A DNA stretch of 22,772 nt, from the NCBI GenBank assembly GCA_002449535.1, contig DJWZ01000134.1, positions 1 to 22,772 of the forward strand, given 5' to 3'. The notes under the pieces are model-generated. The model made no database searches. It saw only the letters and a list, made by a program, of their open reading frames with translations, and was not told the DNA's origin. The translations under genes and the position numbers were made by a program. This stretch comes from Prevotellaceae bacterium UBA7017. GTDB lineage: Bacteria; Bacteroidota; Bacteroidia; Bacteroidales; Bacteroidaceae. Below, piece by piece: positions 6,734 through 14,156 of this stretch. Positions within the stretch are counted from its first letter, which is position 1, and the number at the start of each line of letters is the position of its first letter.

Positions 6734-7633
6734 TTATTCATTACTTCCCAAGAATGAAATCCGTTTCAATGGTAGCATATTCTTATCTTCATCAGACATC
6801 TTATTATAATACTCCTGCCACATTTCGATAAACTCGTCACCATCTATAAGACGCAAGAACTTTTCACTACCTGTTGCAGCATTTCGAGCATCTGCTGAAT
6901 ATGTGCCACTCGTAACAAATAGTGCAATATCACCTGTTTTTAGCACACCTAGCAAGGCTCTAACCTCAGAAGCGCCAATTGCAGTTTCAGGTTTGTGCTT
7001 TACTTGTACCTTTATTCGTGGAGTCTTTGCACCAAGTGGGTCTAAGTATGCAATGATATCAATACCTCCATCCTTGCCTTTTGGAGCAACAAAAGGTGTA
7101 TAATATTCCATTGCTCTTAACAATGCGGCAACCAAGTCCTGAAATTCATATGGACTTTTTGACGCAATGTAGCTCTTAATACGTTCTCTTGCATCCGATT
7201 CAAGCAAATCAAGGTTCATAGAATTATCTTTCTCTGCTGTCTCATCTGTAGGCTCTTTATCATTATTCTCTTCTTTAGGATTTAACTTTCTCCATTCATC
7301 ATAGGCTTTGTTGGCTATAGTCATCACTTCCTCAGCAGACTTTTTTAACGCTTTCTCACCTTCGGGAGTAATATACCATGTTCCATTTTTCTTAATGATA
7401 AAACCTGCCTTCTGATAATCTATGGAATAGAATTGAAAACTATTGGTCCAACGTATATATTGCATCTTCCCTGCAGGCTCTTTTTCCCAATCTGTTAAAT
7501 TTACATTTTGGTTCACCCATGGATAGATTTCCTTAGCAGGAATACTCCCACCACGCTCTACCATTTCTTTCATCACAGCGTACAACGTTTTAGTTGCACA
7601 GGCTTGGGTTCTACTGAATTGTACTTTTGCCAT
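6734..7633 (-). CDS. Mrr-like restriction endonuclease
   Basis: 299 residues, the usual Mrr length. Residues 1-105 form a winged-helix region (FYSIDYQKAGFIIKKNGTWYITPEGEKALKK) matching the Mrr N-terminal domain. An acidic linker follows (119-136). The C-terminal ~145-280 is a PD-(D/E)XK-type Mrr domain with E163 (PYEFQDLVAALL), D192 (GKDGGIDIIAY) and the Q210-V-K212 core in KVQVKHK; GASEVRALLGVL and ALFVTSGTYS are also typical. By family it cleaves DNA, often methylated DNA. It is the last gene of a three-gene minus operon, 10 nt after the DUF262-HNH gene. In this setting it could be an accessory restriction nuclease of the same system, or an independent type IV enzyme carried alongside. Confidence 0.88.
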   Translation of the reverse strand: MAKVQFSRTQACATKTLYAVMKEMVERGGSIPAKEIYPWVNQNVNLTDWEKEPAGKMQYIRWTNSFQFYSIDYQKAGFIIKKNGTWYITPEGEKALKKSAEEVMTIANKAYDEWRKLNPKEENNDKEPTDETAEKDNSMNLDLLESDARERIKSYIASKSPYEFQDLVAALLRAMEYYTPFVAPKGKDGGIDIIAYLDPLGAKTPRIKVQVKHKPETAIGASEVRALLGVLKTGDIALFVTSGTYSADARNAATGSEKFLRLIDGDEFIEMWQEYYNKMSDEDKNMLPLKRISFLGSNE

Positions 7634-7643
7634 ATTACTATTT

Positions 7644-8819
7644 TTATCTGTTTCCTTTTGCTCTGTTATGCGTTTTGCATAGCATCTGGCAGTTCTCTAT
7701 TGAGGTGCTGCCGCCCTTGCTCCATGCAGTCACGTGGTCAGCATCCATTTCGTTAAACTTGTAAATCTTGGTGCGCACATTATCATGTCCTTTTGCACAT
7801 TCTGGACAATTACTGATACCCTTCTCTCGAGCTTCGTTTGTCTGTCGTGCATAGACAGTTTTCTTTACGCTATCCTCAAAGATACGGATATTTAACAGGC
7901 TCTTGTCTGTTTCTCCACTTAGTATATATTCAAAGATTCCGCGTTTGTTGGTTACAAACTCGTCAGCATAGAGTTCGTTCACTCGTTGCTGCAATTGTGA
8001 AGGGTTATAAGAATATGTATGATATTTCTCATAGAAGTCTCCCCATTCCAATCCTCTCATTTCATTTTTTGGCTCACCAAACAGAGTCTTTGCCCATTCT
8101 ATTACGGTATCGAAATATGTCTTCAGCTCTTCAATATTGTCGTCGTTGCGATGCTGACTCATATAGCCTCCGACATTTTCCTCCCCCTTTGACACCCATA
8201 CAAGAGCCTCATGAAGGATTTCTTGGCGGTTAGCATTACCTTTTATATAACTGCTCCATTTCTGCAGTTGTGGATGGCGAGAGTTACTGAATGTTTCCTT
8301 TGCCTTTGTAACGAATGGGCCTGAATAGGTAGCATTCAGCAGTTCCTGTTTGTTAAGTGGCACACCAGCAATATTGATAGTCTCAAACCATTCTTTGATT
8401 TCTTTCTCTGTACCATTACAAATGTAGATAAGAAGTTTATAGTTGAGAATCTTCTCTTGTTCCTCAGGATTAAGTCCTGTGAAGTATTGCTCCATGCCAA
8501 ACTTATCCTTTATGGCAAACTTTCCTGTGACGAAACGACCAATACTTGTTATACGCTGCTGTCCGTCAAGAATCTCATAGCGGCCAGACTCTGGTTCATT
8601 GAAATATATTAGTCCTATCGGATAGTCTTTCAGTATGCTTTCAATAACAGCCACTTCTTTCTTGCCATCGTTCTCAGCATAGAGGTAGTTGCGCTGATAC
8701 TCAGGCTGAATAGTCAGTTTGCCAGCCCATCCAAACAGGCCTTTGCCTTCCAATTGGTTATAGACAAAGCCCTCGCATATTTCTTTGACCGTAAGGTCGG
8801 TCATCAATGTTGTTTGCAT
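7644..8819 (-). CDS. DUF262 (GmrS/ParB-like) - HNH nuclease protein
   Basis: 391 residues. The N-terminal DUF262 region has QPEYQR (38-43), IVESILKDYPIG-like spacing and the hallmark DGQQR (85-89), the motif used for nucleotide binding or hydrolysis in GmrSD, SspE and related defence proteins. The C-terminus is a zinc-finger HNH endonuclease: C338-x-x-C341, DADH (359-362, with H362 as catalytic histidine), N376 and C381-x-x-H384. Known relatives couple NTP hydrolysis to cutting modified or unmodified DNA. The gene follows the methyltransferase by 2 nt, so the two are probably co-translated. I infer it is the restriction subunit paired with that methyltransferase. Which modification state it senses cannot be read from the sequence. 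Confidence 0.87.
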   Translation of the reverse strand: MQTTLMTDLTVKEICEGFVYNQLEGKGLFGWAGKLTIQPEYQRNYLYAENDGKKEVAVIESILKDYPIGLIYFNEPESGRYEILDGQQRITSIGRFVTGKFAIKDKFGMEQYFTGLNPEEQEKILNYKLLIYICNGTEKEIKEWFETINIAGVPLNKQELLNATYSGPFVTKAKETFSNSRHPQLQKWSSYIKGNANRQEILHEALVWVSKGEENVGGYMSQHRNDDNIEELKTYFDTVIEWAKTLFGEPKNEMRGLEWGDFYEKYHTYSYNPSQLQQRVNELYADEFVTNKRGIFEYILSGETDKSLLNIRIFEDSVKKTVYARQTNEAREKGISNCPECAKGHDNVRTKIYKFNEMDADHVTAWSKGGSTSIENCQMLCKTHNRAKGNR

Positions 8820-8821
8820 AA

Positions 8822-9934
8822 CTATTGTTTTTTGCGGATTATAATTCTTCCAAAAGGTTTTTGAGGAACACCATTCTCATCAAAATAATATGGTTGTCCA
8901 TCCCTAAGGCTTTTATTCATTTTCCTCAATTCACGTGGATATGGTTTAAAGCCAAGTTCTTTTCCTGCATCTCCCTCTGCATTACCAATAATCTCAAACT
9001 GATCTGGACAATATTTGTCAAGAAATGTTCGTGGTACCCCCATCAGACCATCGTAGTCGGATGGTATTGCATCAGTATAAGGAACATCAATTGCGTCATA
9101 ATTTTCATAATGAACATAACCTTTACCTTTGATTTCTTTATGCTTTGAATAAAGGATATTATCCTCCATTGTCATTAAAGGAAGTGGCTCGTGACGACGA
9201 CCATGGTCAATGTTAGTGTACCAAACTACCCCAGAGACTCTTATCATCCCTTCAATATGATTTCCTGCTGTAGCAATATCTTGATAATTACTAATGAAAT
9301 GTGTCGCTCCACCCTTGAATCCTAAACCAAACCAAATTTTATTATCTTTAATTAGCGGGAAAATTTCCTTATATGATACGGCGTTTTGATTTCCAACAAC
9401 AACAAATTGTTTGTTAGCCTCCATAATCCACATCATAAACTCTCTGAACAACGAGAAAGGCGGATTAGTTACAATAATGTCTGCTTCGTCTCGTAAGGCT
9501 TTTACTTCATCACTACGGAAGTCACCATCACCATTGAGATATGACCACTGCAAATCTTTGATATTGAAACGCCCATCGCTATTAATGTCCTCATCAAGAA
9601 TAAATATCTTGCCGTTGGTGCGGCTCTTATCTGCATCATAATAAGGGCTTTCAGTTTCAAAGAGGGTCGGTTTCCATTCCTTTATCTTCTTTGACTCAAC
9701 AGCATAGCTGGTACTAATCAGTTTCTTAAGTCCAAACAATTCAAAATTCTGTGCGAAGAACTTGGTGAAGTTACTCCACTCAGGGTCATCACAAGGCAGT
9801 AAGACCGTCTTGCCACGAAATACATCCGGGTTATACTCCAAATAGGCATTCATCTCATTCTGAATGTCTTGGTATTGCGTATAGAACTCATCGTTCTTTG
9901 CCGACTTTGCATTTGCTAAGTTAGTATTTGCCAT
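8822..9934 (-). CDS. EcoRI-type adenine-specific DNA methyltransferase
   Basis: 370 residues. The N-terminus ANAKSAKNDEFYTQYQDIQNE, then VLLPCDDPEWSNFTKFF (44-60), and the catalytic NPPF (157-160) after ADIIVT are signatures of the EcoRI methylase family, which transfers a methyl group from S-adenosylmethionine to N6 of adenine. The C-terminal region FEIIGNAEG is also conserved in this family. It is the first gene of the minus operon. The recognition sequence cannot be predicted. Its start codon lies 4 nt from an 11-bp inverted repeat and about 325 nt downstream of a clear promoter, with a highly structured leader between. In place of an R.EcoRI-type nuclease, a DUF262-HNH protein follows, which is unlike the classical EcoRI system. 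Confidence 0.9.
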   Translation of the reverse strand: MANTNLANAKSAKNDEFYTQYQDIQNEMNAYLEYNPDVFRGKTVLLPCDDPEWSNFTKFFAQNFELFGLKKLISTSYAVESKKIKEWKPTLFETESPYYDADKSRTNGKIFILDEDINSDGRFNIKDLQWSYLNGDGDFRSDEVKALRDEADIIVTNPPFSLFREFMMWIMEANKQFVVVGNQNAVSYKEIFPLIKDNKIWFGLGFKGGATHFISNYQDIATAGNHIEGMIRVSGVVWYTNIDHGRRHEPLPLMTMEDNILYSKHKEIKGKGYVHYENYDAIDVPYTDAIPSDYDGLMGVPRTFLDKYCPDQFEIIGNAEGDAGKELGFKPYPRELRKMNKSLRDGQPYYFDENGVPQKPFGRIIIRKKQ

Positions 9935-9938
9935 TCTA

Positions 9939-9979
9939 TGATTGATAGTTTAAGTTAGTATAGCATCGACTATCAATCA
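9939..9979 (-). promoter_or_regulatory. 11-bp inverted repeat abutting the methyltransferase start
   Basis: TGATTGATAGT (9939-9949) and ACTATCAATCA (9969-9979) are perfect inverted copies 19 nt apart. In the minus-strand mRNA the hairpin would end 4 nt before the ATG and cover the ribosome-binding region. It could also be an operator for a dimeric regulator. Confidence 0.75.
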
Positions 9980-9984
9980 CGCCA

Positions 9985-10262
9985 AGACGCAAAAAAGTGT
10001 GATGCACTTTTGCGTTCAGCAAGAGGCAGCCTCGCATTGGTACCTCCGTCTCACTTGTAATGCACCACACCTATGTGTGTGCATTGCTATACCAAGTGAG
10101 AACAGAGGACTTTGTACGAGCCACCTGTCACATATTATCTGCGAACTTGTTATACCAAAATAAAGTTTGCGAGGCTTTTTGGCTGAACGCGAAATAATAG
10201 CGAATGCTTTTTTACCAATAAAGTCATGCAGGCACCTCCGCTGAGGCTTTTCCCGCATTCGC
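9985..10262 (-). ncRNA. Candidate structured leader RNA of the restriction-modification operon
   Basis: Transcription from the minus-strand promoter at 10266-10296 would begin near 10260 and enter a densely paired segment. (a) 10255-10263 pairs with 10199-10207 (9 bp, AGCGAATGC), enclosing a small CCTC/GAGG hairpin. (b) A long-range closing stem forms: 10182-10190 with 10012-10020 (GCTGAACGC, 9 bp) and 10168-10175 with 10029-10036 (TGCGAGGC, 8 bp). (c) Inside it is an arm of 10093-10101 with 10049-10057 (9 bp, CAAGTGAGA), capped by 10080-10085 with 10059-10064 and 10075-10079 with 10066-10070 around loop ATAG. (d) A second weak arm closes by 10109-10113/10162-10166. (e) 10005-10015 with 9987-9999 forms a further hairpin sharing four bases with stem (b). 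No known Rfam class is recognised. Confidence 0.65.
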
Positions 10263-10265
10263 TTG

Positions 10266-10296
10266 CAAAATTAAGAATAAATTTTTATTCTACAAA
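10266..10296 (-). promoter_or_regulatory. Promoter upstream of the structured leader / R-M operon
   Basis: On the minus strand, TTTG (10293-10296), a 19-nt spacer and TAATTTTG (10266-10273) match the Bacteroidota consensus. It is the only clean match found upstream of the methyltransferase, and it places the transcription start at the base of the first hairpin. Confidence 0.8.
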
Positions 10297-10446
10297 GAAA
10301 ACTTGTAAGATTTTTCAAAATATGTTTTCTCTACAGAGAAATACGCGCTCGCAGTTGCAAACAAATCCCTCTCCTTATATAAGGCCTTGTAAAGAAGATA
10401 TTATTAATTGACAGTTGACAATTGACAATTTTCGTTAGAGGTTAAG
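10297..10446. other. AT-rich non-coding stretch with short palindromes and 7-nt repeats
   Basis: No gene is seen. It contains the 12-bp perfect palindrome CCTTATATAAGG (10373-10384) and three 7-nt units TTGACAG, TTGACAA, TTGACAA (10408-10428), of the same family as the array in the FAD oxidoreductase gene read on the other strand. Confidence 0.6.
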
Positions 10447-10591
10447 TGTTCCAGTTCCAGTTGTTCCAATTAAAAAACAAGGTATGCAATTCCTTACATA
10501 TACTATATAACTAATTAATAATTAATTATTTATATATAATAGAGAGAGAGATACCCCTTAAAAATAAACTGGAACAATTGGAACTGGAACA
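10447..10591. repeat. 25-bp inverted repeat pair flanking an AT-rich core
   Basis: The left arm at 10447-10471 starts TGTTCCAGTTCCAG. The right arm at 10567-10591 is its reverse complement at 23 of 25 positions. Each arm itself holds GTTCCA three times. The ~95-bp core is almost all A/T, then a GAGAGAGAGA run and ACCCC. No coding capacity. The form resembles a small non-autonomous mobile element or a protein-binding/replication-type site, but no target duplication was found. Confidence 0.7.
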
Positions 10592-11041
10592 TTAATTCAA
10601 CTAAAAGACAGATTTTCAATAAGTTACGATTTTGGTAATTGATATCAAGGCTTTAAAACAGGACAAATTCTATCACTTTTTGGCTCTAAAAGGCCTCAAA
10701 AGACGTGTATTAACCCCTTGTCTTGACAATTTTCCTTTACTTTGCGAATATAATGGCGTTCTAAAAAATCACATCTTATTCTCAATTTGGGGGTATAAAG
10801 TCGCAAAAAGCGATGCTTTTCTTTTTAAATGACGTTTATTTTTCAATAACCCGCCTTTATTGTTCAAGAAAGAACGGTTATTGAACATTGAAAGATGCAA
10901 GCGGACAAGCCGAGCGAAGCTACAATACTATTAATTTTGCATATATATTCACTTTCTGGGGCAAGTGGGAAAACGGAACACCTATTTTCCAGTTGGATTC
11001 TTATGCTCATATCTGCATAAAAAACAAAGCAAATGACAAAA
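10592..11041. other. Non-coding accessory stretch
   Basis: No gene could be supported. It contains a palindromic AAAGGCCT-type tract (10687-10700). Two small plus-strand frames (10632-10832 and 10888-11079) have no recognisable domain, and the second runs into the terminator. A TAATTTTG at 10932-10939 resembles a -7 box but has no -33 partner. Confidence 0.5.
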
Positions 11042-11075
11042 AAACTCGTCAAACATTTTTAGTTCTGACGAGTTT
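11042..11075 (-). terminator. Intrinsic terminator of the hppA operon
   Basis: AAACTCGTCA (11042-11051) pairs perfectly with TGACGAGTTT (11066-11075) around a 14-nt loop. On the minus strand the hairpin is followed by a run of seven T, 13 nt beyond the stop codon of the nuclease gene. Confidence 0.9.
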
Positions 11076-11088
11076 ATAAATATTTACT

Positions 11089-11952
11089 TTACATCTTTTG
11101 CAACTTTGCGAAGTCGCAGGTGCGGAGCTTTTCTGTTACGTCGGGGACGGTTTTCTTTTCGAAGGTGCCGTCTTCCTTGAGCCAGATGAGCTTGCGGTCG
11201 ATGACCTTCAAGCCTATATCCTCAAGCATCAGGGCATAGAGCGACAGCTGTATGGTATAGAGGCTGAGGTCTTGCTCTACGAGGTCGTCAAAGGGTTTTT
11301 GGAGGTATTTTCCGAAGCGAAGATTAAACTCGTTCTCAAGACATTTGTTTGTCTTATAGTCGAAAATTACGAAGCCAGCCTTCTCTGGATTTCCTCCCCC
11401 ATCGTAATAATATAGCATATCGAAGGTGCCGCATATCTGTTCCTTGAGGTTACGGGACGCATCAGGATTTTTTCCGCTATATACCCTTGTTTCGTTGAGA
11501 ACGAGGTGATAAGAAGGTGGCAAGGCATCAAGAAACTTTTCTACCGCCTCTTCCTTGGGATGTATTGGAGCCAGATAGCAATATTCCTCACTATATTGTC
11601 CTTTGACGCTTTCCCTTATCATCTCGGGATGTCCAGCCCGAAGATATGCCAGGCTCTCGCCAAACTCATGCGTCTTGGTACCGAGTGAGGTTGCCCGAAA
11701 GGAATTTTGCCGCCATTGTCTTATCCAGTATTCAGGAGTCTTCCCATGACGTTCTGCATAACGCATCGCCTGAAACGCTTCATCAAAGGGCTCGCGGATA
11801 AAGCGATGCGCTAACTGCGTAACAGAGGGAAGTTGACAGCCGTTGAGGATATAGATATGACCTTCCTCATGGAATTCAAGGTCCTTGAACTCCAAGAGGA
11901 TTTTATTTCTTGTCTCAGCAACTATGGCTGGTTCTCCTTTTATCGTAAACAT
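11089..11952 (-). CDS. PD-(D/E)XK nuclease superfamily protein (RecB/Cas4-like fold)
   Basis: 287 residues, cytosolic. Core elements in order: H95 in LGTKTHEFGE (motif I type), E154 in LNETRVYSG, D178 in ICGTFDMLYYY, D198-Y-K200 in VIFDYKTNK, and Q235-x-x-x-Y239 in YTIQLSLYALML. This is the RecB-type nuclease layout (H, D, D-x-K, QxxxY). The length fits a stand-alone nuclease domain without helicase, and there is no Cas4-type cysteine set. By family it binds Mg2+ and cleaves DNA; the substrate is unknown. The start is 3 nt after the hppA stop, so it is the last gene of that transcription unit, followed by a strong terminator. A housekeeping repair role or a phage-like exonuclease role are both possible. 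Confidence 0.85.
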   Translation of the reverse strand: MFTIKGEPAIVAETRNKILLEFKDLEFHEEGHIYILNGCQLPSVTQLAHRFIREPFDEAFQAMRYAERHGKTPEYWIRQWRQNSFRATSLGTKTHEFGESLAYLRAGHPEMIRESVKGQYSEEYCYLAPIHPKEEAVEKFLDALPPSYHLVLNETRVYSGKNPDASRNLKEQICGTFDMLYYYDGGGNPEKAGFVIFDYKTNKCLENEFNLRFGKYLQKPFDDLVEQDLSLYTIQLSLYALMLEDIGLKVIDRKLIWLKEDGTFEKKTVPDVTEKLRTCDFAKLQKM

Positions 11953-11955
11953 TAC

Positions 11956-14148
11956 TTATCCGAAGGCAATAGTGAGTCCTGCCATTACGATGCTGACCAT
12001 TGACATCAGCTTTATCAGGATGTTGAGTGATGGGCCGCTGGTATCTTTGAATGGGTCACCGACTGTATCACCTACGATAGTAGCCTTGTGGGCAAAGGAG
12101 CCTTTGCCTCCGAAGTTACCCTCTTCTACCATCTTCTTCGCATTATCCCAGGCGCCACCGGCATTTGCCATAAAGACAGCCAATGTGAAGCCACAGGTAA
12201 GACCTCCTACGAGAAGTCCCAATACTCCAGCTACACCAAGCACACAACCAACGACGATAGGAATAGCGATAGCAAGGAGAGAGGGGAATATCATCTCTGC
12301 CTGTGCTGCACGAGTAGAAATCTCCACACAAGAGCCATAGTCAGGAGTTGCCTTGCCTTCAAGGATGCCCTTTATCTCGCGGAACTGACGACGCACCTCT
12401 TCCACCATCTTCTGTGCAGCACGTCCTACTGCCTCCATAGTGAGACCACAGAACAGGAATGCCGCCATACCTCCGATGAAGGCACCAACGAGTACCTTTG
12501 GATTCATCAAGGTAACCTGGAAGTAGTTCATGAAGTCAGGAATAGTAGCCTGTGCAGCATTGATTACTTCGCCCTTGAGGTTGGTAAGCTGCATACCTGT
12601 ACGCTCCATAGCAATCTTCACCTCTTCTATATAAGATGCCAGCAGAGCCAGAGCCGTCAAGGCAGCAGAACCGATAGCAAAGCCCTTTCCTGTTGCTGCA
12701 GTGGTATTTCCGAGAGCATCGAGGGCATCGGTACGATGACGCACATCCTCACCCAGTTCACTCATCTCGGCATTACCGCCGGCATTGTCGGCAATAGGAC
12801 CGTAAGCGTCAGTAGCAAGGGTGATGCCAAGCGTTGAGAGCATACCAACAGCAGCAATGCCGATGCCATAAAGACCTTTTGACAAGGCGGCAGCAGACAT
12901 TTCGGTATCGAAACCATTTGCAAAGAGATAGCTCAGCATAATTGCCACACCGATGGTAACGACAGGAATGCAGGTAGAAATCATACCTGTTCCGATACCC
13001 TTGATGATAACAGTAGCAGAACCAGTAAGACCAGCCTCAGAAATCTTCTGTGTTGGCTTGTAGCTGTGGGAAGTATAGTATTCTGTTGCCTGTCCGATGA
13101 CAACGCCTGACAACAAACCTGTTATCACTGAGAATGACAAGCCGAGCCAGTTTTCGATGCCAAGCAGATAGAGGATAGCAAATGTAGCACCAGCAATGAA
13201 TACTGCTGAAACATTGGTACCTACAGACAGCGAATGAAGCAAGTCCTTCATTGTTGCGCCTTCCTTTGTACGAACCAGGAAGATACCGAAGATGCTAAGG
13301 AACACGCCGACAGCAGCAATCAGCATAGGAGCGATGACAGCCTTCAGCTGCATATCAGGAGCCATAGCGAAGGCAGTAGCACCAAGGGCTGCAGTAGAGA
13401 GGATAGAGCCGCAATAGCTCTCATACAAGTCGGCACCCATACCAGCGACATCGCCTACATTATCGCCTACATTATCAGCAATAGTAGCAGGGTTGCGAGG
13501 GTCATCCTCTGGAATGTCAGCCTCAACCTTTCCTACGATATCAGCGCCAACATCAGCAGCCTTAGTATATATGCCGCCACCCACACGAGCAAAGAGAGCC
13601 TGTGTAGAAGCACCCATTCCGAAGGTAAGCATTGTCGTTGTGATAGTGATAAGCGCCATCTGGTCGCCATGATAGAAATGACTCAGGACAAGGAACCATA
13701 TTGCAATATCCAGCAAGCCGAGACCTACGACAGTAAGGCCCATTACGGCACCGCTGCGGAAGGCAATCTTCAAGCCGCCGTCAAGACTCTTGCGGGCAGC
13801 ATTCGCAGTACGAGCGCTGGCATAAGTAGCTGTCTTCATTCCGAAGAATCCTGCAAGGCCAGAGAATAAACCACCAGTAAGGAAGGCAAATGGAACCCAA
13901 GGATTCTGCACCTCAAGTACATAAGCCATAAATGAGAAGATTACAGCAAGCACTACGAAGACAATCGTAACCACCTTGTACTGCTGTTTCAGATAAGCCA
14001 TAGCGCCACTACGCACATGACCAGCAATTTCACGCATACGAGGCGTGCCTTCATCTGCCGACATCATCTGGCGGAAGAAGCACCACGCCATACCCAGTGC
14101 CACAATAGATGCTATAGGCACCAACCAAAAAGCTAATGGAGTGTTCAT
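11956..14148 (-). CDS. hppA: Membrane-bound K+-dependent ion-pumping pyrophosphatase
   Basis: 730 residues with about 16 hydrophobic helices. It hydrolyses pyrophosphate and pumps H+ and/or Na+ across the inner membrane. The catalytic motif DVGADIVGKVE (199-209) is followed by DDPRNPATIADNVGDNVGD (215-233). A second acidic cluster is TDAYGPIADNAGG (446-458), and a third is near the C-terminus (GDTVGDPFKDTSGP). Residue A484 in GNTTAATGKG is the alanine that marks the K+-dependent subfamily, where K+-independent enzymes have lysine. I cannot decide Na+ versus H+ selectivity by eye. It lies downstream of rnhB with a 97-nt gap of tandem repeats and no clear promoter, so it is probably co-transcribed with rnhB. 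It is coupled to the nuclease gene 3 nt later. Confidence 0.97.
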   Translation of the reverse strand: MNTPLAFWLVPIASIVALGMAWCFFRQMMSADEGTPRMREIAGHVRSGAMAYLKQQYKVVTIVFVVLAVIFSFMAYVLEVQNPWVPFAFLTGGLFSGLAGFFGMKTATYASARTANAARKSLDGGLKIAFRSGAVMGLTVVGLGLLDIAIWFLVLSHFYHGDQMALITITTTMLTFGMGASTQALFARVGGGIYTKAADVGADIVGKVEADIPEDDPRNPATIADNVGDNVGDVAGMGADLYESYCGSILSTAALGATAFAMAPDMQLKAVIAPMLIAAVGVFLSIFGIFLVRTKEGATMKDLLHSLSVGTNVSAVFIAGATFAILYLLGIENWLGLSFSVITGLLSGVVIGQATEYYTSHSYKPTQKISEAGLTGSATVIIKGIGTGMISTCIPVVTIGVAIMLSYLFANGFDTEMSAAALSKGLYGIGIAAVGMLSTLGITLATDAYGPIADNAGGNAEMSELGEDVRHRTDALDALGNTTAATGKGFAIGSAALTALALLASYIEEVKIAMERTGMQLTNLKGEVINAAQATIPDFMNYFQVTLMNPKVLVGAFIGGMAAFLFCGLTMEAVGRAAQKMVEEVRRQFREIKGILEGKATPDYGSCVEISTRAAQAEMIFPSLLAIAIPIVVGCVLGVAGVLGLLVGGLTCGFTLAVFMANAGGAWDNAKKMVEEGNFGGKGSFAHKATIVGDTVGDPFKDTSGPSLNILIKLMSMVSIVMAGLTIAFG

Positions 14149-14156
14149 GTTTGTTT

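Noticed and set aside
6791..6803. Third partial copy (ATCAGACATCTTA) of the direct-repeat motif
   Set aside because: It lies inside the mrr-like coding sequence, encodes conserved-looking residues and matches only part of the 15-bp repeat, so it is probably coincidence.
10012..10190. Integron attC site
   Set aside because: The terminal inverted boxes (GCGTTCAGC/GCTGAACGC) do not fit the RYYYAAC/GTTRRRY core in the right orientation, and no integrase is present.
10016..10258. 80-codon minus-strand frame across the structured leader
   Set aside because: The stretch is explained by nested RNA stems. The translation is low-complexity and Cys/Arg-rich, with no domain.
10888..11079. 63-codon plus-strand frame beginning MKDASGQAERS
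   Set aside because: It runs through the terminator of the opposite operon and has no family I can support. It remains possible as part of a repeated intergenic element.
11089..11952. Cas4 identity for the PD-(D/E)XK nuclease
   Set aside because: The four iron-sulfur cysteines of Cas4 are not present and there is no CRISPR context.
12088..13869. Plus-strand open frames opposite hppA
   Set aside because: They are Ser/His/Cys-rich translations without domain features, opposite a clear membrane pyrophosphatase.
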